Assembly: GCA_951213105.1 (NCBI GenBank)
Contig: OX578146.1
Span: forward strand, 55,347,569 to 55,411,568
Length of the DNA stretch: 64,000 nt
DNA from: Amaurobius ferox
Lineage: Eukaryota > Arthropoda > Arachnida > Araneae > Amaurobiidae
Reading direction: 5' to 3'
Part shown: piece after piece, positions 9,583 to 20,386 of the stretch
Layout: every line of letters begins with the position of its first letter
How positions within the stretch are numbered: the first letter of the stretch is position 1
Position numbers and translations under genes: made by a program
The notes under the pieces: model-generated
What the model saw: only the letters and a program-made list of their open reading frames with translations
Database searches by the model: none
Told to the model about the DNA's origin: nothing

Positions 9583-10019
9583 ATAAAAATAATTAATAGA
9601 ATTACTGAAAATATTTTTTTGTGAGTAGGCTAAATTGTATGTTAAGAAAATTTTAAATAAAGTATATTTTTTTTTCGGAAATGAGGATTGTAAAGGAAGA
9701 AAGAAAAAAATTCATGTTTTTCAATTCTTTTCTTCAAATTGTTATGCCATGGTATATGGGGATATATGTATTATTTTAGGGAAACACGGGATCAAAATTC
9801 GAAAATTTGAGGAAATTAGAAATTTTTTGTATGCATACTAGGAGTGTATTTTATATTGTGAAAGAATTTTATGTACCAGAATTTTAATGTTAGGAGTGTA
9901 TATATGTTGCATGAAAATTTGTGTTTATGTGATAGGATTTTGGTAATAGGGGATAATTGCACTTAGGATATAGAATTTTGGTTAAGAAATCGCAGAATTT
10001 TTTTTTTCACATTTCAGTC
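9583..10019 (+). other. gypsy leader with splice acceptor-like 3' end
   Basis: Untranslated, AT-rich leader between primer site and gag. It ends in a T-rich tract followed by cacatttcag (AG at 10016-10017), a good splice acceptor, two bases before the gag ATG. With the donor at 9123 an intron of 895 bp (9123-10017) would remove the primer site. The 68-codon frame at 9635-9841 has no recognisable motif. Confidence 0.5.
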
Positions 10020-11117
10020 ATGGCAGAAGAACGGAACGAAGTCCCAGTAGCTCACGTCAGCAAAATTCCGGGTATTACACATTTGTTAGGGGAATTAAAT
10101 GGGGAAGACATGGAAGAAACGAAATTGTTTTTCGAACACTTCAGCGCTATATCAGAACTGGGAAATTGGAACGATGCAGAAAAACTGGTTATAATCAAAT
10201 CGCGATTACGGGATAATGCTAGGAAATTTTATATGAGTTCTCGGGAGTTGAGGAGCGAAACCTCTTTTGAAGCTTTCAAGCAGAGATTTTTAGATTTTTT
10301 TACAGACAAACCCCATATCACCGCCAACCAAGTAATTTTTTCATCAATTAAACAAAACCAAGGTGAAACTATAAAACAATTATCACACAGGATTAGAACA
10401 CTAACGTTGGAGTACATAGGTGAGGCTCAGATAAACGATGACACTCAACACATTATTGATAAATTAAGCCTTAGTAAATTTATAGAAGCTATTAGGCCAG
10501 AATTCCAAATTGAAGTGATTAAAGGGAATCCCAAAACATTCATAGAAGCAGTAAAAATAGCACAAAATTTAGAGTCAGCTAATTTAGCGGCAATGGTAGT
10601 AGCGGTAAATAATATATCACAAAAAAATGACATACAGGAACTGCGCAAGGAACAAGAACAATTTAATGCACAATTATTGGATAATATCACTAAAGAGATT
10701 AATAACTTAAAAGTCAAGGATCACGCAGAAGTAGAAAAGAAACAAAACATTTTTTTGTGTCATTTTTGTGGCAGACCCGGACATTTTATGAGGGAATGCA
10801 GAATGTATTTACGTCAAAATAATAATGAGAGGCAAGTCAGATACGGGCAAGAGAATAGGAATTTTGCATCGGTTAACGGGGAAGCTAATTATGTGCACAA
10901 CGGAAGGTCGAATCAGTGGAATCCAAACAACGACAGATATAGAAATTTCGGAGCGCGGCCCAGGAACGAATTTAACATGAGAGGACAAGGGAATTTTCGA
11001 AATTGGGACAGAAATCCTGCATCTTATGTAGACGAGAGAAATTATGCAAATACTAGAGAGGAGCGCAGATACGTTCGAGGGAGAGAGAATAATAAAAACT
11101 ATAGGCCTTTAAACTAG
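10020..11117 (+). CDS. gag: Gag polyprotein of the gypsy element
   Basis: 365 codons from ATG at 10020 to TAG at 11115-11117. I prefer this ATG to the upstream one at 9957 because the latter lies before the splice acceptor-like site and the leader-like codons between them are unremarkable. Residues ~10-190 form a helical capsid-like retrotransposon Gag domain (start IPGITHLLGEL, with FFEHFSAIS and FEAFKQRFLDFF). A short coiled-coil-like stretch follows at ~200-240. One CCHC zinc knuckle lies at residues 247-260 (CHFCGRPGHFMREC), for RNA packaging. The C-terminus is rich in R, N and G. Gag would assemble the cytoplasmic particle. It is joined to pol by a -1 frameshift at its last codons. Confidence 0.93.
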   Translation: MAEERNEVPVAHVSKIPGITHLLGELNGEDMEETKLFFEHFSAISELGNWNDAEKLVIIKSRLRDNARKFYMSSRELRSETSFEAFKQRFLDFFTDKPHITANQVIFSSIKQNQGETIKQLSHRIRTLTLEYIGEAQINDDTQHIIDKLSLSKFIEAIRPEFQIEVIKGNPKTFIEAVKIAQNLESANLAAMVVAVNNISQKNDIQELRKEQEQFNAQLLDNITKEINNLKVKDHAEVEKKQNIFLCHFCGRPGHFMRECRMYLRQNNNERQVRYGQENRNFASVNGEANYVHNGRSNQWNPNNDRYRNFGARPRNEFNMRGQGNFRNWDRNPASYVDERNYANTREERRYVRGRENNKNYRPLN

Positions 11118-11176
11118 TGTGGGGGACTGAAGGAGAATTTATGCAAAATTCACAGAGACACAGGGATTGGTCTCCC
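11108..11176 (+). promoter_or_regulatory. Gag-Pol -1 ribosomal frameshift signal: TTTAAAC slip site and downstream stem
   Basis: Bases 11108-11114 are TTTAAAC, read in the gag frame as T TTA AAC, immediately followed by the gag stop TAG. Pol continues in the -1 frame with no stop. Six bases after the heptamer, GGGGGAC (11121-11127) can pair with GTCTCCC (11170-11176) through seven pairs, one of them G-U. The slip site is of the strongest class known and the spacing fits, so I am confident in the heptamer and less so in the stem. Confidence 0.85.
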
Positions 11177-14100
11177 TTATATAAATATGAAAAAAAGCCT
11201 GTGAGGTATAATTTGAGAAGAGAAAATAACACACGGAGAGATACACTAAACTTTGGAAGAAATTATAATAAAACGAAGGAAGGAAATGTTAGGAATAAAT
11301 TTAAAGGAGAAATTTATACGCAGAGGAATAGACGAGATTTCGGGGAAAGACGCAATGAATCGAATGAACGAAATTTTAGAAATGAATTTAGGAGAGGAAA
11401 TACTACACATAGAGATGCGTTAAATGTTGGAAGAAATTACAGTAAATCGAAGGAAAGGAATTTTAGAAATGAATTTAATAGAGAAAATAGTACACAGAGG
11501 AATGCGTTAAATTTTGGAAGAAATTGTAATGAATCTGAGAAAAGAGATTTTAGGAATGAATGTAGAGATAAAATGTATACACAGAGGAATAGACGAGTTT
11601 TTAGGGAAATACACAAGAAACCAGAGAAAATAGATTTTAGGAATGACTTTAGAGATGAAATTCGCACGCAGAGACAAAATTTTGAAAAAAAATACAATAG
11701 GTTGGAGGAGAGGAATTTTAGAGAAAATAATTTAGAAAGAGAAAGAAGGAATCCTAGAGAAAACAATTCGGGAAATGATCTTAGGGACAATACACAAGAG
11801 TGTGATAGGCAAATTAATACACGGAACGGTACGCGAAGACCTACAGAAAACGAGGATAGGGGAAGACCTGAAACAAAAATAGCAATGGATAGAGAGAAAG
11901 TTAGAGATAAGGCTGAATTAATAGCTTCTGTCACAGAGGAGAACATGACAAAATTACCGACGGTACGAGCAAAATTCCACGAGAAGGAAACTGACATTTT
12001 ATTAGATACGGGCGCTTCAATTTCGGTGTTAGCAGACGAGGTTTTTCAAAAAATTAAAGAGAATGTTGCAGTTAAATATATATCTAGATCGGTGACTATT
12101 ACCACGTTAACGGGACACAACATAAATTACACGAAAACGGTAGAAATAAATTTTAAAATTGACAACCAAAAATTCAAACATATTTTTTTCATAACGCGAG
12201 CACATTTCCCACAATCATACCAGGGCATCTTCGGTTATGATTTCATTAGAAGATTTAAAGGCGTAATTGACACGCAAAATAACATTTTAAAAATTGGAAA
12301 CTTAGAGATACAACTTAGAAACCAAAATCAAACATCGCGAGATACACATGTACACAGTTTAATAGAAAAACCCAACGTTTCCAGAATTAACAGGAAAATC
12401 AGATTTTTGCCGAATGAATCCAAACAGATTTTGATCATACCCGAGAATGAAGTACAGGAAGGCACGGATATTTTATTTGAACCGGTACAGAAAAACTATA
12501 TAAGCATGAATTATGGAATTTATAAAATGGCAGAGAAGGGAATCTGGGTAAGAGTGCAAAATAACACAGAATCGGAATTTACTCTAAATAAACATATGAT
12601 TTTGGGACAGGTATCAGAAAATTTTGAAATTAAACAAGAGAAAAATAAGCCAGAGGAGGAGGAAAACTATATTTGTAAAGAAATGATAAATTTGATTCAG
12701 GCGACACCCGAAGTGATAGAGCAGAGAAAAAAAGATTTGGAACCGACAGATTTTAAACTAGAACATATGAGCGCAGAGAGGAGGAAAGATTTTGAACAAT
12801 TTGTATTACAGTACGCGGACATTTTTTCAAAAAACATTTCGACCATTGGGGCTACGGACTTAATCCAACCCAAAATTGAATTAGCGCACAACCACGCAAT
12901 CAAATCTAGGCCATATGATATACCATACTCGCTACAAAACACTGCGAAAGCACAATTAAAAGACTTGGAGCAGGCAGGAATTATTTCTAAAACCAACTCA
13001 AATTATGCGTGTCCAATGATTTTAGTACGCAAGAAGGACGGAGAACACAGACTTTGTTTAGATTTAAGACTGATAAATAACATCTCCACCATATTCCCAT
13101 ATAATATTCCGAAAATCAATGAAATTATCACCAAATTAGCAGGGTTTAAATATTTTTCAAAACTAGATTTTAACAGTGCATTCAGCCAAGTGGTCTTAAG
13201 CCCGGAAGCACAGAATATTTTTTCGTTTGTAACGCCCTTCGGCAATTTTAAATATAATAGAATGGTTTTCGGACACGTTAGCTCAGCGCCCATTTTCCAA
13301 AATATTATTGATACGATTTTAGCGGACTTACAAGACCAAAACATCTTAGCGTACATTGATGATGTGATTGTCCCAGCAGACTCTTACGAGGAAATGAAAT
13401 GCAAATTACAATTAGTTTTTAACAAATTTAGAGAGAATAATTTAACGTTAAGCCCGAGCAAATGCGATTTTTTCTTACCAAAAATAAATTATTTAGGATT
13501 CGAGATTACCGATAAAGGAATAAGTCCAATGGACAATAATATAAACAAAATTACATCTTTTCCGGTGCAAAAGACCTTGAGAAAACTTAAAAGATTTTTA
13601 GGAGTATGCAATTTTTATCGGAATTCAATAAAAGATTACGCGCAAATTACGGCGGTGCTTTCAGACCTAACGCAGAAGGACGCAAAATTTAAATGGACTC
13701 CAGAGTGCGAGAAGGCTTTCCAGACATTACAAAATTGTTTTTTTGAAAAACCTATTCTAATTCAGCCAAATTTCGACGAAAAATTCTACCTTAACACAGA
13801 TGCATCTTTATTATCTGTGTCGGCATGCCTTTTACAATTGAGAGATGGCATTCTTAAGCCAATTGCATATTTTAGCCGCAAGTTAAATCCACAAGAAAAA
13901 AAATACCCCGCAGTAAAGATTGAGTTACTTGCAATACATCAAGGAATACAGTTTTTTAGGAATTTTTTGTACGGACGAGAATGTTTTTTGCTCTCAGACC
14001 ACAAATCATTAGGTGATAATTTAAAGATTAATAATCCTCCGACAGTAATGCAGCGTTGGTTGTTGGATATATCAGAATATAAATTTAAATTTATTCACAT

Positions 14101-16183
14101 CCCGGGAAAACAAAACGTACTGGCAGATTTTTTAAGTCGCGAAGAATTTGCGAACCACTCAGAACAAGAAGTAAACAAAACACCCTCCCCTCTCCATACT
14201 TTCCAAGAGAGCGCTCCAGATACGGAGCAAGACAGTAAAGAAACGAATCAGGGAGCTTCAGGGGAACCGGTTGTCAAACGATCGCAGGAAGAAGGCCACG
14301 TTCAAAATGAAAATAAACAAACGGGGGAGCTTTCAGTGAATGGTATAATTCACGCAGAGCAGGAAGATGCGAATGGGTATGTAAATGTGGACAATATTTA
14401 TATTAGAAATGTAGAAGAGTTAACCGAAATACCGACGATAGAAGAAATACGGAAGGAGCAGAATAAAGATCCAAAAATCACAGAACTAAAGAAAAATCTA
14501 AAAAGCGAAAAGCACAAACACAGTAAAAACAATGAGACATTTTATATAGATGAGGAGACGGGACTGGTAATGCATATTGGTAGATGGAAAGATCGACCGT
14601 GGCGGGAGAATTTTAAGAGGACAATAGTAATTCCACGCATTTTACAGAAAAACATTTTAGCCATGGCTCATGTCACTCATGCAGGGGTTGATAAGACGTT
14701 TAAATTAATAGAAGATAGATATTATTGGGGAGGTATGTATTCAGACACACATAATTATGTCCTTTCTTGTGAAAAGTGTAAAAGTCGGAAAGGAAAGCTG
14801 CTGATAACAAATATGGGTAGAGTCCCCATTCCTGAAGGCCCTTTGCATAGCATTTCAATAGATTTATGTGGCCCTTTTAGAGTTAGTGTCAATAACAACA
14901 GATACGTGCTAACTATGATTTGCCAATTTACGAAATATTTAACAGTTTTCCCTATACCAGACATACGTGCAGAAACCGTGGCGGAAAAGTTATTACAGTC
15001 GTTTGTCTCCAGCGGATTACCATTTTCCATAACTTGTGACAGGGGGTCTCAATTTACTTCAAAAGTTTACAAATGTATGACGGAGAAATTACAAATAGTA
15101 GCTAAATTAACGCCTGTTCGATCACCTTGGTGCAATGGAGCCATCGAAAAATGTCATCATGCGCTTAAAAATACACTTTATACTCTCACTGATAATTCAC
15201 CTTTTTGGGATACTGCAGTTCAAATACACGTCATGACATATAACGCAACCGTTCACTCATCGACAGGCGAAACACCCAATTTTCTTTATTACGGACGGGA
15301 CATTCCAATTTTTTTTGAGACACAAACACAAAATGAGCAACAACAGGATACATCATATGGGGGGTACATAGCTAATAAAATAACCACAATGCAAAAAGCT
15401 TTCAAGGCGGCAAACCAAAATATAGAACGCTCAAAACTAAGACAAGAAGAACAACAGTTTTCAAAATCGAAAATGCAAAATTTAGAAATAGGAAACAAGG
15501 TATTTTTAGAGGGACAAAATGCATTTGGAACCGCTAACTTTTCAGGACCGTACAGGGTGGTAAAGAAAATAAACAGATTCTTATACGATATTCAAAAAGT
15601 TGGGAAACCTTTCGAAAAAACACAGAGGGTACATATTAATAGATTGAGACAATTATTGGAAAGGAAAGAACACCTAAAATTTACGCGCGACATAGAAAAA
15701 GACATTAAATACACATCCCCACTTCTTCCAACACCGGTTGTAAACAGAGAAAACAGAAAACAAAACGAGGCAGGGCAGTCTTTTCCTTTTTCACAGGAAG
15801 AGGAACAAATTATCTTTTCCAACGTAAACAGGGCTATTCAAACGACACAAGGGAATCAACGCAGTAAAACTCCTTCCGAAAGTTTTCAGTCCACAGCTAA
15901 TAGTACAGAAATTGGTACGCAATCGCCTACTCTTTCGGACCTCCCAGAGAGACATCCGTCAAACAGTGTCAAAAATCAACAAGCGCCTCCCTCCGAATTT
16001 CAAACGGAAGCTTTTCCTTTTCCTGAAATAAGTACGGCATCCCGCGAACGCCAAGAGTGCGAAAGTAAGAAGGGGAAAGAGACTTTACAGAAGCCTCCGA
16101 AAGCCTTTGAGAATGATTCACAGCACGAAGGTGCGACTCGAACACACCAGTATTCGCTTAGGAGCAGAAACAATCGAATCTGA
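11114..16183 (+). CDS. pol: Pol polyprotein: protease, reverse transcriptase, RNase H, integrase
   Basis: About 1,690 codons in the -1 frame of gag; no ATG is needed if made by frameshift (the frame opens at 11105). Counting from 11117: residues 1-275, an R/N-rich repeat region; aspartic protease with DTGA at 297-300; reverse transcriptase with KLDFNSAF and the catalytic YIDD at 746-749; RNase H beginning NTDAS (D895); integrase with a zinc-binding H...CEKC region around 1185-1225 and catalytic D1249, D1308, E1344 (35 residues between the last two, the usual DD35E); then GPYRVV, a GPY/F-type C-terminal domain, and a hydrophilic tail to 1688. No chromodomain is seen. All key residues are present and there are no breaks. 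Pol processes Gag, makes cDNA and inserts it in the nucleus. Confidence 0.95.
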   Translation, partial: LVWGTEGEFMQNSQRHRDWSPLYKYEKKPVRYNLRRENNTRRDTLNFGRNYNKTKEGNVRNKFKGEIYTQRNRRDFGERRNESNERNFRNEFRRGNTTHRDALNVGRNYSKSKERNFRNEFNRENSTQRNALNFGRNCNESEKRDFRNECRDKMYTQRNRRVFREIHKKPEKIDFRNDFRDEIRTQRQNFEKKYNRLEERNFRENNLERERRNPRENNSGNDLRDNTQECDRQINTRNGTRRPTENEDRGRPETKIAMDREKVRDKAELIASVTEENMTKLPTVRAKFHEKETDILLDTGASISVLADEVFQKIKENVAVKYISRSVTITTLTGHNINYTKTVEINFKIDNQKFKHIFFITRAHFPQSYQGIFGYDFIRRFKGVIDTQNNILKIGNLEIQLRNQNQTSRDTHVHSLIEKPNVSRINRKIRFLPNESKQILIIPENEVQEGTDILFEPVQKNYISMNYGIYKMAEKGIWVRVQNNTESEFTLNKHMILGQVSENFEIKQEKNKPEEEENYICKEMINLIQATPEVIEQRKKDLEPTDFKLEHMSAERRKDFEQFVLQYADIFSKNISTIGATDLIQPKIELAHNHAIKSRPYDIPYSLQNTAKAQLKDLEQAGIISKTNSNYACPMILVRKKDGEHRLCLDLRLINNISTIFPYNIPKINEIITKLAGFKYFSKLDFNSAFSQVVLSPEAQNIFSFVTPFGNFKYNRMVFGHVSSAPIFQNIIDTILADLQDQNILAYIDDVIVPADSYEEMKCKLQLVFNKFRENNLTLSPSKCDFFLPKINYLGFEITDKGISPMDNNINKITSFPVQKTLRKLKRFLGVCNFYRNSIKDYAQITAVLSDLTQKDAKFKWTPECEKAFQTLQNCFFEKPILIQPNFDEKFYLNTDASLLSVSACLLQLRDGILKPIAYFSRKLNPQEKKYPAVKIELLAIHQGIQFFRNFLYGRECFLLSDHKSLGDNLKINNPPTVMQRWLLDISEYKFKFIHIPGKQNVLADFLSREEFANHSEQEVNKTPSPLHTFQESAPDTEQDSKETNQGASGEPVVKRSQEEGHVQNENKQTGELSVNGIIHAEQEDANGYVNVDNIYIRNVEELTEIPTIEEIRKEQNKDPKITELKKNLKSEKHKHSKNNETFYIDEETGLVMHIGRWKDRPWRENFKRTIVIPRILQKNILAMAHVTHAGVDKTFKLIEDRYYWGGMYSDTHNYVLSCEKCKSRKGKLLITNMGRVPIPEGPLHSISIDLCGPFRVSVNNNRYVLTMICQFTKYLTVFPIPDIRAETVAEKLLQSFVSSGLPFSITCDRGSQFTSKVYKCMTEKLQIVAKLTPVRSPWCNGAIEKCHHALKNTLYTLTDNSPFWDTAVQIHVMTYNATVHSSTGETPNFLYYGRDIPIFFETQTQNEQQQDTSYGGYIANKITTMQKAFKAANQNIERSKLRQEEQQFSKSKMQNLEIGNKVFLEGQNAFGTANFSGPYRVVKKINRFLYDIQKVGKPFEKTQRVHINRLRQLLERKEHLKFTRDIEKDIKYTSPLLPTPVVNRENRKQNEAGQSFPFSQEEEQIIFSNVNRAIQTTQGNQRSKTPSESFQSTANSTEIGTQSPTLSDLPERHPSNSVKNQQAPPSEFQTEAFPFPEISTASRERQECESKKGKETLQKPPKAFENDSQHEGATRTHQYSLRSRNNRI

Positions 16184-19100
16184 ATTACAATGAAATCGGT
16201 AGTTAATTGAAAGGATAGTGTAGAATATGGGATTGTATATAATATTTGAAAATATGTTAAGAGATGAATTTGGGGAGAATGTAAATATAATTTGAAATTG
16301 GTATTTGAATTGTTGAAAAGCAAAACAGTATTTCTGGGAATATAGATTTTTGGGAGAGCAAATATAATTTAAAATTGAAATGGATTGAACTTAGGAAATG
16401 GGTGTAGATATGAACCGGTATTTGAATTGAATAGAGTGTAAATATAAATATGAATCGGTATTTGAATTGAATTTAGAAAAAAGAGTGTAAATATAATTGA
16501 ATATTTAAATTGTTTAAATGGAAAATTGAGATATTTAATATGAATTAACTAAAAATGCTTGAAATTTAAAGGATAAAGATTTAGTGAATTTACGAGAATA
16601 CGGGTTTATAATGTTTAGAAAATATTTGAGAAGTGGTGGATAAAGGTTTAGTGAATTTACGAGAGTAAGGGTATATAATGTGTAGAAAATACTTGAGGAT
16701 AAATGGATATACAAATCTGAAAAACAATTTAGGGAAGAAATTGAATTTGAATTTAAAGGTTTCTTAAAAATATATACGTATGTCGAAATATGAGGAGGAA
16801 GTTTTAAAGGGAGAAGAGATTGACAGGCAAATTTGAGAAAAAATTTAGAGAACGACTTTAATATTGGTAAATTCGGAAAAGAAGAGGAAAAGGAGAAAAA
16901 AAAAGGGTTTTGCAGAAGGAATATGGAATTTAATCTTTCGAGAATAGTGGAGAAATCGAATTAATAGAGAAGTTATAAAGTAGGTAACAGTCAGGTTAGA
17001 AATACACATAGAATTTCTTTTGTTGGAAGGGAGAAAAGTTTTAGAAAAGAAAAGAAAAAAATGTTTAGATAAGCATTTTTCGTTGATTTGAACCAGGCAA
17101 CAGGGAACATGGGTAATACAGCATTAACAAACACTTAGATTTAATACAGGGGAAAAGATTGTGTGGAATGATAATGAGATAATATTTGTAGTAATAGAAA
17201 GGTTAAGAAATAGAAATGAAAAAAAAAAAAATGTAATATAAAATCCAATTTAAATCGTACAGCAGATAAGAGTGGGTAACATTTTGAAAAACTGGGTAAT
17301 TACTAAACAGAAAAGATAATTTCTCTTTTGAAACTAATGTAAATTTAAAATAAATAAATAAATAAAATTTTGCGTAATTGACTATAGGGGACACGCCAGT
17401 TTAAAATCTAAAAGTGGGCCTGATCAACCGGCTTTTGGGTACTTAAGCAGCGGACAGCCTAAGGATAATACAGTGAATTCTTTTTTAGACAAGGGGAAAA
17501 CTTGCACAACACATAGCTTTACTACATCACAGTTAGCCAGTGACAAGAGGGACGTAAAACAAGGGGAATCCAATAAAGGGGGGGGTGTCAAACACATAAA
17601 ATCTTATGGCCACGCAGCAACACTCACAGAGGGGAAGAAAGAAAATACTTTATTTTATTGCAGGGCACTTTTCGCTTGTCAAGAAAGTTATGGAAGGTAT
17701 ATGGTTCCACAGTTCATGGGGACAGCCAGTCTGATAACTTGTAGGGGTGTGGCAATCTTAACAAGTGCATCTTGCTTCGGGCAAGTTTGAGGGGTTGTAA
17801 CTCGTTTCCCACCTCGGGCTTTGGTAAGATAGAGAAAGGAGAGACTTCTTTGTTTTTTTTCTTTCCGTGACATACGCTTTTTCTTTTCTTTCCTCCCTCT
17901 TTCCTTTTACAGAGGGACGGTGATAATTCGGGGGATTTCGAAACACTTTATCTGACCGGTGCAGGGGCGCAAATGAGAAACTTCAAAAGGTATACGCAGA
18001 ATTGGGAGTTTTGAAAGGCATAATTTGGATTTAGAAGAGAAATTAAAGGTGTCCGATTAAAGAAATTTTGATAAATCGTTCGGTATACTGCAAAAGGTTT
18101 GATGAATGACATTCCATTTTTGGGTGTATAGGAATTCGAAAAAAAAAAAAAAAAGTTTTTTTTTTCTCCTTTTCGGGTTTTTAACGGGGATATTAGATAA
18201 AATTTTTGTATAGGTGTAATAAGATACAGAAAATGAATATTTGATAATACATGGCATGGCAATTCGGAGGGAAGATTAAATTTTAAGGATAGGAAACTTT
18301 TACGTGTGGATTGGAATAAAGATTAAGAAAATAAAGATTAAGATAAATTGGTAGAAAATGAATATAAAATCTAAAGGAAAGGAGATTTTTACGTGTGAGT
18401 TAGAATAAAATAAAGGTTAGGATGAATTGGTAGAAAATGAATATAAAATCTAAAGGAAAGGAAATTTTTACGTCTGAGTTGAATGAAAATAAAGATTCAG
18501 GATGATTTTATAGAGAATGTATATAGATATAAAAAAAAGTATTTCGGGGATAGTTAAGGAAGTAAGCAATGTTTTTAATAAGGTTATGACGAGGTGTAAA
18601 TAAATTTTTTCATGATAGGAATTTTTGTAATCGTTTAATGGTAATGTAATTTTTTCTGAGAGAGAGAGATTTTTCAATTTTTGAGTGTCTGTATGTATGT
18701 TCTTTGGCCTGTGTGTAAACTTATCTCCAGCAGTACGTCTGGAAAGATACGGACAACGAGGAGCAGTGACATCTCTACAGCTGACTTACGAGAGGCGACA
18801 CCCTATGCCAGATCCTGAGGTGCGATTGCAACCCACCGAAGCAGGGGCGTGCCAGATACACCAGACTTGATGTACTGGACATCACACGGTACTCCGAGCT
18901 CATCCAGTGGCGTTAGGCCATATTTGGGACCATTTACACTATATAATATGATGAAGTGCAGTGAACCTCCATTCGTGTCACAACAACGTGTTTTTCCTGT
19001 TGGAGGAGTACAAACTTTGCTAACTACAGTGTGTACGTAAAGTTCAATGACATTTTCTCAGACTTTAAACGTGGGAACGCGAACTATGAACTTGCTAGAA

Positions 19101-19370
19101 AACATGTGCTGGAGTTTTGGTGTTAACAGAATGAACTGGGCACAATAAAACTTTTGACGTTCAACAAAACATTTAGGAAAAAACTGTTACATGATTTTGC
19201 AATCTGAATTTCAGAAATTATTATTATTATTACTTTGTTTTTTATTGTATGGCTAATATGTATTCTTTTTTTGAAGTGGATGTTTCAATGGTATATGTTG
19301 TTTTTATAGTTACAGTTTTTCTTTTGATACAGTTGTTTTTTTTTCCAAAAAAAAAAAAAAAGAAAACATA
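16184..19370 (+). other. 3.2-kb post-pol region of the gypsy element, no recognised gene
   Basis: 16184-17460 is A/G-rich with repeated variants of tatttgaattg and gtgtaaatataa. 17473-17790 holds a 105-codon frame and 18685-18870/18849-19040 hold two overlapping 61- and 63-codon frames; none has a signal peptide, a membrane segment or a motif I know. 18260-18500 has three similar blocks ending in aaaggaaaggaaatttttacg. An AATAAA lies near 19145. An env position would be here, but I see none. It could be a decayed third gene or structural RNA. Confidence 0.6.
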
Positions 19371-19385
19371 GGAAAGGAGAGTGAA
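19371..19385 (+). promoter_or_regulatory. Polypurine tract of the gypsy element
   Basis: ggaaaggagagtgaa lies directly against the 3' LTR and is all purine except one T. This is the expected primer site for plus-strand DNA synthesis. A longer A-tract (about 19347-19370) sits just upstream. Confidence 0.85.
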
Positions 19386-20381
19386 TGTTACATAGTGTTT
19401 TACAAAAATATGTAACATTGCTAAAGAGTGGAGAGGATGGCGACCTACAAAAGATGGCCCCTGGCTTTTCACGCAATAGGTATAAGGTTCCCTCCTGGCC
19501 ACCCGCAAAGGGAAGGGTCAGTGGAGCTGGGACTGCATGTGGGTGGTCCAGCACAAGATGAAGGAAGACGCATCCGGGGGGTAAGCGGCCGTTGGGGGCG
19601 CAGTTAAGCCCGGGGGTTCACGCAGGAGCGTGGGATCCCAGCCAGCAATAATTCAGGGGCGACTGACCAAGCCCTGCTGTCACGGACTGGCCACTGAGAC
19701 TGGAAGCCAAGTGTCCACCAGTAATATTTAGGGGGCTTAAATCCTGTCAGCAAATAATATTTGAGAGGGAGGAGACTTGATATTACAAGTTTTTGGAGAG
19801 AGTTTTTTGCAAAAGGAGGAATCGTGAGTGCCTCTTGCGAGCTGGTGAAGTGAGTTTGGGTTTTTCAATAGTTGACGGAGCAAAAAGATGCTCCTTCCGA
19901 ACTCCAAGATGTCACCGCAGCCGAGCCCTTGCTGGACCCAGAGCCGAAGGTAGGCCTATTGGATTTTCATGCATTTACTTAGATTTTGAATTTCTCCTCT
20001 CTCGATTTTTGCTTCTTAAGGAAATTAATGTTTTCTTCGACACGTCAAAGATTTATGATGTATTTGGGGTTTTATTCAAATAGAATTAATTTTAAGAGGT
20101 TTTATGATGTTTTTGATACTTTGCTATGTCTTCGTACTTTAAGGGAGTAACTTGTGTTTCACTTGGGAGCTCATGTGTTTTGGAGCAAAACTTCTTCATG
20201 TTTTTATTTTTAAATGTTAATTTTGTAAATAAACTTGTTATTTTGTTATTTTGAATCTAATCCGTGTCCTCATTTCAAATCTTATTAATTACTTCTTAAT
20301 TTTCAGTTTTAACCACTTGAGATCAATTATAGGCCGTATTTTAGCGTTCAAATCGAACGTGAGGTGAATCACCTCGTAACA
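19386..20381 (+). repeat. 3' LTR of the gypsy element
   Basis: 996 bp, no difference from the 5' LTR seen by eye, including the terminal hairpins, donor-like site and AATAAA (20228-20233). Followed by the second ATTAT target copy. Equality of the two LTRs indicates that insertion was recent, since they are copied from one template. Confidence 0.95.
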
Positions 20382-20386
20382 ATTAT

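Larger units (their letters stand above)
8559..20381 (+). mobile_element. Complete Ty3/gypsy LTR retrotransposon, 11.8 kb, very recent insertion
   Basis: Bounded by two 996-bp LTRs that I could not tell apart by eye, and flanked by the 5-bp duplication ATTAT (8554-8558 and 20382-20386). Order: LTR, primer site, ~0.44-kb leader, gag, -1 frameshift site, pol (protease, RT, RNase H, integrase), 3.2 kb without a clear gene, polypurine tract, LTR. PR-RT-RNH-IN order defines the Ty3/gypsy class. Both ORFs are open. The unit is long for a gypsy element because of the RN-rich N-terminal Pol extension and the post-pol stretch. No envelope gene is recognised. Everything needed for retrotransposition appears present, so this copy may be active. 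Confidence 0.95.

Noticed and set aside
11437..11997. 186-codon antisense frame in pol
   Set aside because: It mirrors the low-complexity R/N-rich repeats on the plus strand; a shadow, not a gene.
17473..17790. Possible env or accessory ORF of the gypsy element
   Set aside because: Only 105 codons, no signal peptide, membrane segment or known motif.
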